Shown one piece after another: positions 43,447 to 53,143 of a stretch of 64,000 nucleotides of DNA. This stretch comes from JAAURS01 sp031362245 (GTDB lineage: Bacteria > Cyanobacteriota > Cyanobacteriia > Thermosynechococcales > Thermosynechococcaceae): NCBI GenBank assembly GCA_031362245.1, contig JANLSD010000168.1:23932-87931 (forward strand), read 5' to 3'. Numbering within the stretch: the first letter of the stretch is position 1; each line of letters opens with the position of its first letter. The notes under the pieces are model-generated. The model worked only from the letters and a program-made list of their open reading frames with translations, searched no databases and was not told the origin of the DNA. Made by a program: the position numbers and the translations under genes.

Positions 43447-46290
43447 ATGTTAAACAAAATCAGAAGAAATTTATTAACGCCGATTAATCGCCACTTAATG
43501 GCAGTTGATGCTATTATTTTTTTAATAACACCTATATTAGCTTTGTCAATACGTCTAGATGGTTTAAATCTTGCTTATAAATATTCTGATAGATTAGCTC
43601 TGGCGACAGCCATTTTTGTAACTCTAAAGATTTCGGTGTTGGCGGCCTGCGGATTTTACCGACGGTATTGGCGCTTTGCAGGGGTTGATGAACTGGCTTA
43701 TTTTGCTTTGCTGACCATGGTATTTACACTCTTTCAGAGCATCGCACTCTACTCTGTAAATTTTATTGCCGGTTTACCCATAAATTTTCTACCAAGTTCA
43801 TTGCCCTTTTTGGATGGTTTATTTAGTTTTTTACTTGTGGGTGCTTTGCGCTTTAGCATTCCATTCTTTGAGCGTATTATTCAGCAACATTCTTACCGAC
43901 CTCATGTGACGAGAGTACTTATTTTTGGCGCGGGAAGTGCTGGTATTTCCTTGGCACGAGAAATGCAAAAACATCCTGACATGGGGTTATGGCCTATCGG
44001 GTTTGTGGATGATGATCCTTCAAAGCTGAATTACCATATTTCGAGCCTGCGGGTACTGGGCGATCGCTATAAAATCGCCCAAATTTTAGACGACCAAAAT
44101 GTTGATCGTGTCATCATCGCCATTCCATCCGCTTCTGGCCAGGTGATTCGCGAAATTCTAACGATTTGCCGTCAGCTAGAGGTTAAAGCAAGCACCTTAC
44201 CTGGTATTCATGAAATTTTGGATGGTCGCATTCGCACCGAGAGTGTCCGAGACATCCGAATTGAAGATTTGCTTCGACGAGAGCCGATTCAAACTGAATT
44301 GGTGCTTGTTTCTGCTTTTCTGAGAGGTAAAACCGTCTTAGTGACGGGTGCCGGTGGCTCCATTGGCAGTGAGCTATGTCGTCAAATTTATAAGCTTCAG
44401 CCAGCGGTCATTGTTCTGTTAGGCCATGGCGAAAATTCTGTTTTTAATATTCAGCAAGAATTGGAGCAAATTGCGCTGAGTGAAGCTTCTGAAGGGCGAT
44501 CTCCCTATCTACGCTCCCAACTTGTCACCTGCATTGCCGATCTTCGGAGCTTGGTTCGATTAGATGCGGCCTTTGCGCAATTTAAGCCTGATGTTGTGTT
44601 CCATGCCGCTGCCCATAAACACGTCCCCCTGATGGAAGCCAACCCATCGGAAGCCGTGACCAACAATGTTCAGGGGACTAAAAATCTAACGGAAATTGCA
44701 CTTCGTCACGGCGTTCAGCACTTCGTGATGATTTCTACCGACAAAGCAGTCCATCCCACCAGCGTGATGGGAGCGACTAAGCGTGTTGCTGAAATGGTGG
44801 TTTTAAATGCGGCAAAACAGAGTGGTCTTGCCTTTGTGGTGGTGCGCTTTGGGAATGTATTGGGGAGTCGCGGTAGTGTCATTCCTACTTTTACGCGTCA
44901 GATTGCGGCAGGCGGGCCAGTAACCGTCACACACCCGAACATGTGCCGCTATTTTATGACCATTCCCGAGGCGGTGCAGTTGGTTCTCCAGGCTTCCATC
45001 ATGAGTCATCGGGGCCAGATTCTGATGTTAAATATGGGTCAACCGGTCAAAATCGTTGACCTTGCCGCTGACCTTATTCGTCTCTCCGGTTATGAGGTGG
45101 GCAAAGACATTGAGATTGTATTTACAGGGACCCGCCCTGGCGAAAAATTGTTTGAAGAACTTCTCATTCCTGGAGAAAACTATGAGTCCACTGCCCATGA
45201 GAAGTTGCTAGTCGTCAAAAATGCGAGCGAACAGCTTCCCGAAATGCTGATTGAAACGGTAGATATGCTCTGCACATCAGCCGCTTATAACAACGACACT
45301 CTGACGCTGTTCTTGTTAGAGCAGCTTGTTTTAGGATATCGCCCCACCTATGCGTCGATGGACGTTGAGTCAGCGCTACATTCAAATGGAAAAGAAGTTT
45401 CGAACGTCGTTCCCTTACATAGCTATCGTGATGCAGAGTCTTTATTTTTTCCGGTAGGGCCAAGAGTTGGCGACATTGCATTAAATTATGGCGATCTACA
45501 GCAGGCTGTTTTGCGCCAAGAACTCAAAATTTTCTATCAGCCCATCATGCTGTTAGAAAAAGATCACATGATAACGGGATTTGAGGCACTATTGCGTTGG
45601 TATCATCCCCAACGTGGCTTGATGCCTTCTGCAGCATTTATTGCATTGGCTGAAGCAACGGGCATTATCCATGAAATTGGCTGGTGGGGTTTACAGGAAG
45701 TTTGTAGTCAACTTAAAGCCTGGAATCATTCTTTGCTGCCAACTGCCCAACCCATTACGGTAAGTCTTAACTTATCCCAAAAGCAGTTAAGACAGCCAGA
45801 TTTGATTGAACGAATGTATGAAATTATTCAGCAAACAGCCGTCGATGTGTCCCAACTGAGACTAGAGATTCCAGAACAATTTATTAGCCATCATCCAGAT
45901 GTTGCAATTCCTACATTGCTTCAGCTTAAAGGGATGGGACTACATTTACAGATAGATAATTTTGGACATTCCTCCCTTAAAAATTTAGCGCTACTATCTG
46001 AATGGATTCATATTTTTGACAGCCTTAAGATTGATCATTCTAGAGTTAAACAATTGGGGACAGATCGGGGAAATCTTGATTTTTTCCGAACGGCACTAGA
46101 GCTATCATCTAAATTTGGAATTGAAATTATTGCAATGGGAATTGAGAATCCAAAACAAGTGATGCAGTTAAAAAAACTTCGATGCAAGTATGGTCAAGGG
46201 TACTTCTTTCTTAAACCAATTTCGGGAAAAGAGGCAAAAACGTTAATGAGCGCTCGAAGTAAATCCCTTAAAACTCAATCTGGAGAGTAA
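43447..46290 (+). CDS. CapD/FlaA1-type nucleotide-sugar dehydratase fused to a degenerate EAL domain
   Basis: One open frame of 947 residues joins two proteins. Residues 1-150 have about four transmembrane helices. Then comes a CoA-binding-like Rossmann domain (LIFGAGSAGISLA, about 158-270). Residues 295-590 are a UDP-N-acetylhexosamine 4,6-dehydratase of the PglF/CapD type: VTGAGGSIGSELCRQ, STDKAVHPTSVMGATKR with Met441 and Lys445 replacing the usual Tyr-xxx-Lys. Residues 678-940 are an EAL domain: EAL at 713-715, SLNLSQ, LEIPEQ, DSLKID, GQGYFF. The DDFG motif reads DNFG (837-840) and AEGVE reads AMGIE (896-900), so the expected general base Glu is Met897. It probably binds but does not cut c-di-GMP. 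Priming sugar dehydration for the neighbouring EPS genes may thus be tuned by c-di-GMP. Confidence 0.88.
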   Translation: MLNKIRRNLLTPINRHLMAVDAIIFLITPILALSIRLDGLNLAYKYSDRLALATAIFVTLKISVLAACGFYRRYWRFAGVDELAYFALLTMVFTLFQSIALYSVNFIAGLPINFLPSSLPFLDGLFSFLLVGALRFSIPFFERIIQQHSYRPHVTRVLIFGAGSAGISLAREMQKHPDMGLWPIGFVDDDPSKLNYHISSLRVLGDRYKIAQILDDQNVDRVIIAIPSASGQVIREILTICRQLEVKASTLPGIHEILDGRIRTESVRDIRIEDLLRREPIQTELVLVSAFLRGKTVLVTGAGGSIGSELCRQIYKLQPAVIVLLGHGENSVFNIQQELEQIALSEASEGRSPYLRSQLVTCIADLRSLVRLDAAFAQFKPDVVFHAAAHKHVPLMEANPSEAVTNNVQGTKNLTEIALRHGVQHFVMISTDKAVHPTSVMGATKRVAEMVVLNAAKQSGLAFVVVRFGNVLGSRGSVIPTFTRQIAAGGPVTVTHPNMCRYFMTIPEAVQLVLQASIMSHRGQILMLNMGQPVKIVDLAADLIRLSGYEVGKDIEIVFTGTRPGEKLFEELLIPGENYESTAHEKLLVVKNASEQLPEMLIETVDMLCTSAAYNNDTLTLFLLEQLVLGYRPTYASMDVESALHSNGKEVSNVVPLHSYRDAESLFFPVGPRVGDIALNYGDLQQAVLRQELKIFYQPIMLLEKDHMITGFEALLRWYHPQRGLMPSAAFIALAEATGIIHEIGWWGLQEVCSQLKAWNHSLLPTAQPITVSLNLSQKQLRQPDLIERMYEIIQQTAVDVSQLRLEIPEQFISHHPDVAIPTLLQLKGMGLHLQIDNFGHSSLKNLALLSEWIHIFDSLKIDHSRVKQLGTDRGNLDFFRTALELSSKFGIEIIAMGIENPKQVMQLKKLRCKYGQGYFFLKPISGKEAKTLMSARSKSLKTQSGE

Positions 46291-46339
46291 AACATGGATT
46301 ATCTAATCTGAGACAGTTGCCCCATATTAAATATTTTTC

Positions 46340-47656
46340 TTGAAATTATTTTTGTATTTCGTTGGTGCCAAAGATAAGAGGATATTCTTGAAAGCAAACT
46401 TATTAATTCAATCCTTAAGTCTTCGACGAAATTTTTACTGGACTTTGGTCGGAACAGTATTTTATTCAGCATGTCAAGGCGGCATACTCATTATACTAGC
46501 GAGGCTAGGAACACCAGAAATGGTGGGTAAATTTACCTTTGCCTTTGCTGTGACTGCACCTCTGTTCATGTTTATGAATCTCCAGTTACGCGCAGTTCAG
46601 GCAACTGATGCTCAGAGACAGTTTAAATTTAATGATTATTTGGGACTGCGCTTGGCTTCATCATGCGTAGCTGTCATAAGTGTGATTATTATCACTTTAA
46701 TACTTCGCTATGAACCCTCCACAACTCTCGTCGTTTTAATTATAGGTATGGCGAAGGCGATCGAATCCATTAGCGATGTCTGCTATGGCTTTATGCAGCA
46801 ACAAGAAAGGATGGATTTTATTTCAATTTCTTTGATCGGAAAAGGAACTTTAGCTTTGCTATTCTTAGCAATTTGCATAAAAGTTTCTGGGAGTATTATT
46901 TTAGGGGCACTGGGTTTGTCAGTTGCGTGGGCAATCATGCTTATAGCTTATGATTTACGGATAATAAATCAATTACTCAAGACTTTTTCTGGCGAGGAGG
47001 CTAAAATTCAGAATCTCTTTCCTACCTGGAATTTTCAAATTCAGCGCAAATTAATTTCTCTAACATTACCTCTTGGTTTTGTCATGCTTCTGGGTTCGCT
47101 AAATACAAATATTCCTCGATACTTTATTGAGCATTTTCGAAGTCAACATGAACTAGGTATTTTTGCGGCGATCGCATATCTAACATCAATTGGATCGGTC
47201 ATTCAAGGGGCCTTGGCTCAAGCAGCATCACCTCAGTTAGCAAAATTTTACGCTAATGGGAATCGAAAAGCATTGATGAGGCTATTGCTAAAATTAATTG
47301 GATTATCCTCTGGCGTAGGATTAATCGCTATCATATTATCTGCAAAAGTAGGAAAGGAAATATTAGAATTGATTTACAAGGCCGAGTATGCTAAATATAC
47401 CGATCTCTTAGTTTTACTAATGATTGCAGCATCGCTAAATTATATTTCATCTTTTTTAGGAACAGCCATAACTTCAGTTAGATATTTTCGTAGTCAAGTT
47501 CCTTTAACCTCTACCACATTATTAATTATAGGAATAGGTTGTTTTTATCTTATTCCTATGTGGGGCTTGGCAGGTGTTCCTGCAACCATGATTATTGCAG
47601 AAATTGTTCAAATTTCTCTGTTCACAGGAGTTTTAGCCTATGCCCTTAGACATTAA
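46340..47656 (+). CDS. Oligosaccharide flippase (Wzx family)
   Basis: This 438-residue protein is a polytopic membrane protein with about 12 hydrophobic segments and the pattern of the MATE-like polysaccharide transporter family (early GGILIILARLGTPEMVGKFTF, typical of Wzx). It would flip lipid-linked sugar repeats to the periplasmic side. The start is uncertain. The first in-frame codon is TTG at 46340 and no ATG occurs until well inside the first helix region. It lies 49 bp after the CapD-EAL gene and 50 bp before the polymerase gene, same strand. Confidence 0.82.
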   Translation: MKLFLYFVGAKDKRIFLKANLLIQSLSLRRNFYWTLVGTVFYSACQGGILIILARLGTPEMVGKFTFAFAVTAPLFMFMNLQLRAVQATDAQRQFKFNDYLGLRLASSCVAVISVIIITLILRYEPSTTLVVLIIGMAKAIESISDVCYGFMQQQERMDFISISLIGKGTLALLFLAICIKVSGSIILGALGLSVAWAIMLIAYDLRIINQLLKTFSGEEAKIQNLFPTWNFQIQRKLISLTLPLGFVMLLGSLNTNIPRYFIEHFRSQHELGIFAAIAYLTSIGSVIQGALAQAASPQLAKFYANGNRKALMRLLLKLIGLSSGVGLIAIILSAKVGKEILELIYKAEYAKYTDLLVLLMIAASLNYISSFLGTAITSVRYFRSQVPLTSTTLLIIGIGCFYLIPMWGLAGVPATMIIAEIVQISLFTGVLAYALRH

Positions 47657-47709
47657 CTAGTATTTCAAGAAACTATTACATTTATTGTTTGTCATCAAGG
47701 GATTCATTT

Positions 47710-49299
47710 ATGCAAAACGATGAAAAAGTCAGTATGGGGCACAAGATGTCTTATCTTGTCTTTACAATTATTTTGCATCTCTTCGGAATCATTTTTCTTG
47801 TTCTATTGAAATCAACAACCTATTTTCAGCCTGAATCCTTAATCTATCCTTGCTGCTGCATTCTATTAGCTTTAACGATTTGGATGTTTTCTTCTTGGTC
47901 ATTTCTGACCAATAAACTTTTTCATCCTTATACTATTTTTTTGTTGTCTGCCATTCTCTTTAATGCTGGTCAGGCATTACTAGAAGTTTTTCATCTCAAT
48001 AAATATGGTTTGCTTAAAGGAAGTTTTTCTGCTGAGACGATCTCTAATACACTTTTTTTTGTTATTTTTGGACTAAGTACTTTTTATTTAGGAGGTTTAC
48101 TGAGTCTTGCCACTTTTAATGTGAAATCTCTTCTGACAAATAAAAATAAGATTATCTTCTCGCGTGTTAAATCAAAAAGAGAAAAGATTAAAAAGGAAAA
48201 TCAATACATCAGTCGAGGAAACGTCAATCTTCTTAAATCTAAAATCATAAATCAATCCATCGATCCCAGTAAAGGAAGCATCCTTGTTGGATGGGGATTA
48301 TTATCGATATCATTTTTCCCCACAGTTTACCAATCTTTTCAATCGATTAGTATCGTACTTAGGTCTGGCTACCAGGGGCTTTATCAAGGTGAGCAAAGTA
48401 CAAGTTTCTCCGCTGCACCTGCTATTTTGGCGACATTTGTTATTCCAGCAACTATGTTTTTACTTACAGGAAGTAGAAGAGAAGACAATGTTTCAAGAAA
48501 ATGGCCGAGACTTATCTCAGTCAGTCTAATGACTTTATATATTATGAGTCGTTTTCTCTTAGGAGAACGTCGAAATGTAAGCACATTACTCCTCGCTTTT
48601 TCATGGTTGTGGCACACTTGGATCAAAAAAATTCCTACCGCTGTAATTATTGGAGCTGGAATAGTTTTAGCTTTTATTTTTCCGATTGTTGCTGCCATGC
48701 GAAATATTACTGGAAATGAGCGCTTCTCTATTGAAACAATCTTGACCCAATTTACAGGAGATAATAATTTAATCCTCTCAACTATTGCAGAGATGGGAGG
48801 TTCAATGATGACTGTTGCTTATACAATTGATTTAGTGCCCAGTACGCGACCTTTCCAAATGGGTGCGGACTACTGGTACGCCTTTTTGACACTTGTACCA
48901 AATCTATTTTGGTCTATTCATCCTACAATTGCTAGGGGGCTATCAAGTACCTGGTTAGTCTGGGCTGTTGACCCTTCTTTTGCAATGATAGGTGGTGGAT
49001 TGGGGTTTTCTTTTATCGCTGAAGCTTATGTTAACTTTGGATGGGTAGGTGGCCCTATTGCTTTAGGTCTGATTGGATTTTTATTCTGTTCTTTCACGCT
49101 TTGGTGTGTCAATTCTGAATCTCCCAATAGAATTGCTTTGATTGCTTCATTTACGGCATTTTTTCCATTCTATGCACGAGCCGAACTAGCATTATTTGTC
49201 CGAGTTCTAGTTTGGTATTGTATTATTCCTTATGTGGTTGCTGTTTATCTATCGTGTGATCGACAAAAATCAAAGCGAATCCAAGGCAAAATTTCTTAA
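47710..49299 (+). CDS. Oligosaccharide repeat-unit polymerase (Wzy-like)
   Basis: This hydrophobic protein of 529 residues has about 11-12 transmembrane helices and a large extracytoplasmic loop, and matches the O-antigen polymerase pattern (for example GERRNVSTLLLAFSWLWHT and FSFIAEAYVNFGWVGGPIAL near the C-terminus). I start at the ATG at 47710 because AAGGGA stands 7 bp before it; a TTG at 47689 would add seven residues. It would join repeat units outside the membrane after Wzx export. Such proteins are very divergent, so the assignment rests on topology and gene context. It ends 40 bp before the next start. Confidence 0.78.
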   Translation: MQNDEKVSMGHKMSYLVFTIILHLFGIIFLVLLKSTTYFQPESLIYPCCCILLALTIWMFSSWSFLTNKLFHPYTIFLLSAILFNAGQALLEVFHLNKYGLLKGSFSAETISNTLFFVIFGLSTFYLGGLLSLATFNVKSLLTNKNKIIFSRVKSKREKIKKENQYISRGNVNLLKSKIINQSIDPSKGSILVGWGLLSISFFPTVYQSFQSISIVLRSGYQGLYQGEQSTSFSAAPAILATFVIPATMFLLTGSRREDNVSRKWPRLISVSLMTLYIMSRFLLGERRNVSTLLLAFSWLWHTWIKKIPTAVIIGAGIVLAFIFPIVAAMRNITGNERFSIETILTQFTGDNNLILSTIAEMGGSMMTVAYTIDLVPSTRPFQMGADYWYAFLTLVPNLFWSIHPTIARGLSSTWLVWAVDPSFAMIGGGLGFSFIAEAYVNFGWVGGPIALGLIGFLFCSFTLWCVNSESPNRIALIASFTAFFPFYARAELALFVRVLVWYCIIPYVVAVYLSCDRQKSKRIQGKIS

Positions 49300-49339
49300 A
49301 TTCGAACGAACAAATTTTAAAAAACTTCTTTATAAATTT

Positions 49340-50524
49340 ATGAAATGCATTGTTGTTCAAGATAATAGATTTGTTCTAAATCAGGGTCGTCCAGCTTCAT
49401 TCAATACATTTTATGAACGCTTTGGAAAACGATATCTAGATATTTTTGAATCAGTCCTTATTGTAGGTAGACTCTTCTCTATTGAAGACCCAACTGCTAA
49501 GCTTGTTGAGGGACCAGGTGTATCATTCTTTCCAATGCCTGCATTTATTGGACCCACTCAATATCTACAAAAACGGCAACAGATTAAAGCTCTAATTCGC
49601 TCAGTCTATTCTCCAGATTCAGCTATTATTATCCATCCCAGTACTGCTGGAAGAGCTTTGCAAAATGAACTAAAAAAGACCGGACATCCCTATGCAATCG
49701 AAGTAGGAGCAGATCCCTACGATATTCTAGCTCCTGGATCTATCAAACATCCGTTACGTCCATTTCTGCGCAGATATTTACCTTATAGGTTAAAATATGA
49801 GTGTCAAAAAGCTTGTGCAGCACTATATGTGACCCAGAAAGCTTTACAACGGAATTATCCCTGTCCCAATTACTCGGTAGGAGTATCTGATGTAGAACTT
49901 TCTACTAATGATTTAGCAAGAAAATCTCGAGTTTTTGACCCTAAACAAACACAGTTTACCCTTATTATGGTGGGGGCTTTAGAGCAGTTATATAAAGCGC
50001 CACATATTTTAATTGATGCAATCGCAATTTGTATAAAACAGAATTTAGACCTTAGCCTGACTATTATTGGAGATGGAAAACATCGTTCAGAACTAGAGGC
50101 ACAAGCTGCATCTCTAGGTATTTCCAAACGGGTACGGTTCCTAGGGAAACTACCAGCGGGAGATGCTGTTTTTGATCAATTCGATCAAGCTGATATTTTT
50201 GTGATGCCATCTTTTCAAGAAGGACTACCCCGAGCCATGGTTGAGGCGATGGCTCGAGCACTTCCCTGTATTGGTTCAACGGTTGGCGGAATACCAGAAC
50301 TGTTAGACGAACAGGATATGGTGCTACCTGGAGATGCGATCGGATTAGCACAGAAAATCAAAGCGGTCGTCACCAATCCTGCACGAATGACCACCATGTC
50401 TGCCCGAAGTCTAAAAACTGCCCACAACTACACAGAAGAAGTTCTGCGCCACCAAAGAGCTGAATTTTATCAATATGTGAAAGACCAAACTGAAGATTGG
50501 CAAATAAAAAGAAACGTTGCTTAA
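49340..50524 (+). CDS. Glycosyltransferase family 4 protein
   Basis: This is a GT-B fold glycosyltransferase of 394 residues. The C-terminal half has the GT4 core: LIMVGALEQLYKAPHILIDAI, LTIIGDGKHRSELE and the Glu-x7-Glu motif in EGLPRAMVEAMARALPCIGS followed by VGGIPELL. I start at the ATG at 49340 (MKCIVVQDNRF). The upstream in-frame start at 49232 lies inside the polymerase gene and gives an unlike N-terminus. It would transfer a sugar from a nucleotide donor to the lipid-linked oligosaccharide in the cytoplasm. Donor and acceptor are unknown. Confidence 0.85.
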   Translation: MKCIVVQDNRFVLNQGRPASFNTFYERFGKRYLDIFESVLIVGRLFSIEDPTAKLVEGPGVSFFPMPAFIGPTQYLQKRQQIKALIRSVYSPDSAIIIHPSTAGRALQNELKKTGHPYAIEVGADPYDILAPGSIKHPLRPFLRRYLPYRLKYECQKACAALYVTQKALQRNYPCPNYSVGVSDVELSTNDLARKSRVFDPKQTQFTLIMVGALEQLYKAPHILIDAIAICIKQNLDLSLTIIGDGKHRSELEAQAASLGISKRVRFLGKLPAGDAVFDQFDQADIFVMPSFQEGLPRAMVEAMARALPCIGSTVGGIPELLDEQDMVLPGDAIGLAQKIKAVVTNPARMTTMSARSLKTAHNYTEEVLRHQRAEFYQYVKDQTEDWQIKRNVA

Positions 50525-50648
50525 ATCACTTAACATATGATGACTTTATTTCAAGAAAAAATCATAGTGATACTCTACCTATCTTTTGGTAAAAATTCAA
50601 CCGTGCGAGCCTCAAAATCCTTAGTTTATACTCTTTTTCTTTAAGTCT

Positions 50649-51818
50649 ATGAAAGAGGATTTTGAGTATCTTAACGTTGCCGAACGTCCAGTACGAATTT
50701 TACATGTAGTAGGCTGCATGAATCGGGGGGGATTAGAAACTTGGCTTATGCAAGTTTTAAGGATCATTAATCGCCAGAGATTTCAAATTGATATTTTGAC
50801 TCTAAATCAAGCGCCAGGCGTATATGATTCAGAAGTATTATCTTTAGGGAGTCAAATTTTATATTGTCCCTATCAGTCCAATCCTTTAGCTTACATCGCA
50901 GCATTTAAGGGGATGTTCAAAAAAAATGGACCCTATGATGCTATTCACAGTCATGTCCATTTTTTTAGCGGATTTATATTAAGATTGGCGAAAGAATCTC
51001 ACATCCCCTGTCGTATTGCCCATAGCCACATTGATTTGGAGGTTGTAGAACGTCAATCAAGCTGGCTGCGCAAAAAGTACTTTAGCCTAATGAGGTATTG
51101 GATTCAACGCTTTAGTACCCATGGCCTAGCGACGAGTTCAAGCGCTGCTTTGAATTTATTTGGCCCTTCATGGCCTAAGGATATGCGAGTTCAGCTACTC
51201 CTAAGCGGAGTAGATCTCAAACCCTTTGAACAAATTGAGGATTCAAGTAGCGTGCGGGAACTTTGGGGGATTCCTCCTGAAGCGTTCGTTATCGGCCATA
51301 TTGGTCGTTTTGAATCTCAGAAAAATCATCGTTTCTTAATAGAAGTCATAGTAGAATTAATCCGTCAACAACCCCATATAGTTTTAATGCTAGTGGGAGA
51401 AGGACCACTCCGCTCAGATGTGGAGCAGTATGTTGAAACACTCAACTTAACTCAACATGTTATTTTTACAGGATCGCGACCTGATGTTCCAGAAATTTTA
51501 CTCGGTGCTTTTGATGCATTTATCTTCCCTTCTAATTTTGAAGGCTTAGGCATGGCACTTGTTGAAGCACAAGTAGCAGGACTACCCTGCATTATTTCCG
51601 ATGTTGTTCCAAAAGAAGCTGATGTATTTCCAGATTTAGTAATGCGACTCTCGCTAGAACAATCTTCCGTCCACTGGTCAAGCATGATATTAAAGCATGT
51701 TCAAACAATATCTAAACAGCCCCTTCAAACTACTCTGCCAGTAGTTAAAAATAGTTCTTTAAACATAAGAAATTCTATTTCAATCTTAACCGATATTTAC
51801 ACTGATGCCAAAAAGTAA
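50649..51818 (+). CDS. Glycosyltransferase family 4 protein, EpsF-like
   Basis: This 389-residue glycosyltransferase starts with the GT4 N-terminal pattern ILHVVGCMNRGGLETWLMQV, where the Gly-Gly loop is expected near the donor site. The C-terminal part has GHIGRFESQKNHRFLIEVI, LVGEGPLRSDVE and the Glu-x7-Glu motif in EGLGMALVEAQVAGLPCI. Its overall pattern is close to EpsF-type enzymes of exopolysaccharide clusters. It is the last gene of the EPS cluster, 124 bp after the previous transferase. Specificity cannot be told. Confidence 0.86.
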   Translation: MKEDFEYLNVAERPVRILHVVGCMNRGGLETWLMQVLRIINRQRFQIDILTLNQAPGVYDSEVLSLGSQILYCPYQSNPLAYIAAFKGMFKKNGPYDAIHSHVHFFSGFILRLAKESHIPCRIAHSHIDLEVVERQSSWLRKKYFSLMRYWIQRFSTHGLATSSSAALNLFGPSWPKDMRVQLLLSGVDLKPFEQIEDSSSVRELWGIPPEAFVIGHIGRFESQKNHRFLIEVIVELIRQQPHIVLMLVGEGPLRSDVEQYVETLNLTQHVIFTGSRPDVPEILLGAFDAFIFPSNFEGLGMALVEAQVAGLPCIISDVVPKEADVFPDLVMRLSLEQSSVHWSSMILKHVQTISKQPLQTTLPVVKNSSLNIRNSISILTDIYTDAKK

Positions 51819-52050
51819 TATTTCAAAAATTATATTCATAAGAGTTTACACAACTCCATGTTCTAGATGAAACCAAAAAAGAGAGTTCATAAAAATTAAT
51901 TTAATTCTATTATTCAATAGAATATTAACTACCTAATTGTAGCTGTCAATGGAACACCAACTTTCGATTTGATCTTAATTTGACTATATTTTTAAGTTGC
52001 GCCTACCATCTTGAGCGATGATAGAAAAATTCTGATTTATTGAGACGACC

Positions 52051-52344
52051 ATGACCAGCATTCAAGAACAGCTCGCCCAAGATTTAGCCGATGTGAGCTG
52101 GAAGGATATTATTCCTCATTGTCAGCGGGATGCGGTGATAGTGGTCTATGAGGGGCTAGATATGATTGAGGTGGGCGTGGCGATCGCCCAAGATAACATC
52201 GCTCAAGTGCAGGTCTGGGTAGCAGAACAGCTTTTGCAAAAGCCTTCAGCAGAGCAGCTTAGCCTCTGGAATCAGTCCCCCGAGCAATTATTTAGCGTTC
52301 TGATCGTAGCCCCCTATGTCCTGATGACCATTCCGCGATCATAA
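52051..52344 (+). CDS. DUF2288 family protein
   Basis: This 97-residue protein (WKDIIPHCQRDAVIVVYEGLDMIEVGVAIAQD, then VQVWVAEQLLQKPSAEQ) fits the DUF2288 family, small conserved bacterial proteins of unknown function. It is followed 8 bp later by a hypothetical gene on the same strand, probably in one transcript. Confidence 0.8.
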   Translation: MTSIQEQLAQDLADVSWKDIIPHCQRDAVIVVYEGLDMIEVGVAIAQDNIAQVQVWVAEQLLQKPSAEQLSLWNQSPEQLFSVLIVAPYVLMTIPRS

Positions 52345-52352
52345 ATCAGCAG

Positions 52353-52850
52353 GTGAGAGGATTGACGAGCACCGGACAACTGAATCTGTTTGAACAAATT
52401 AATGCGGCTCCTTCAGCGCTAGCACCGGAAACGCCTGCCTTAGACGATTGCCCTAGGGGTCGTTTTGCGGTCGGCGATTGCATCCAAATCGCCAAGGCAG
52501 GCGCACCCTTTGAGCATCTGAACGGCCAGAAGGGGATTGTTGTTGGCCTCATGGCGGATGCGGTTTCTGTCCAAGTCGAAGGCATTGCCGTCGCACTCAT
52601 ATTTCGGCGCGAGGCGCTTGAAAAGTGGACGCCCATCCACAACTACACTAGCACCAGTGCAGAAACTGAGTCAGTGGTATTGTTTCGGGTTGGCGATCGC
52701 GTTGAGGGTCACGTCGCGTTCTTGGGCCAGGTCGGTATTGTGAAAAAGGTTGGGACGCATTGCGCAATGTCGGTGGCTTGGGTTGACTATGGGAATGAGA
52801 AACCCTTATATCCCTGTGCCCTGGAGCATCTTACCCATTCAGAGTCATGA
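52353..52850 (+). CDS. Hypothetical protein with KOW/SH3-like repeats
   Basis: This 165-residue protein has two similar beta-rich segments: VGDCIQIAKAGAPFEHLNGQKGIVVGL and VGDRVEGHVAFLGQVGIVKKVG. Each resembles a KOW/SH3-like barrel where a Gly-rich turn follows a hydrophobic strand. Such domains often contact nucleic acid or carbohydrate, but nothing specific supports that here. The GTG at 52353 or a TTG at 52362 is the start. I do not recognise a named family. It is probably co-transcribed with the DUF2288 gene. Confidence 0.6.
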   Translation: MRGLTSTGQLNLFEQINAAPSALAPETPALDDCPRGRFAVGDCIQIAKAGAPFEHLNGQKGIVVGLMADAVSVQVEGIAVALIFRREALEKWTPIHNYTSTSAETESVVLFRVGDRVEGHVAFLGQVGIVKKVGTHCAMSVAWVDYGNEKPLYPCALEHLTHSES

Positions 52851-52903
52851 CTCTGAATCATGAAGTGATGACAGGGGACGATCATTTTTCCACCCGCTTA
52901 AGC

Positions 52904-53143
52904 CTAGGTCAACGATAGCCACGCAGGGATATAGCTCTCTGACTGTTCCATAATTTGACAAAGTTCATCGTGATTCATCGCCTGCATCGCCATCGCCAGA
53001 CCCATATGAACCATATTGAGTCGTTGTTGTGCTTCTGGGCTAAGATCAACAGCAGCATCTCTCGTACATTCCAGAAGACTGGCCGTCATATTGAGGTTAT
53101 CAGAGGCAACAGCTAACGCTTCAGCAAGTAAACTGTTCAACAT
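52904..53143 (-). CDS. Small hypothetical helical protein
   Basis: This 79-residue frame (MLNSLLAEALAVASDN) is rich in Ala, Leu and Met and looks all-helical. I start it at the ATG at 53143, where AGGTG lies about 7-9 bp upstream; a GTG at 53152 is also possible. It lacks a known motif. The frame is plausible because an SD-like word precedes it and it lies in a gap with no rival frame, but there is no family evidence. Confidence 0.45.
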   Translation of the reverse strand: MLNSLLAEALAVASDNLNMTASLLECTRDAAVDLSPEAQQRLNMVHMGLAMAMQAMNHDELCQIMEQSESYIPAWLSLT

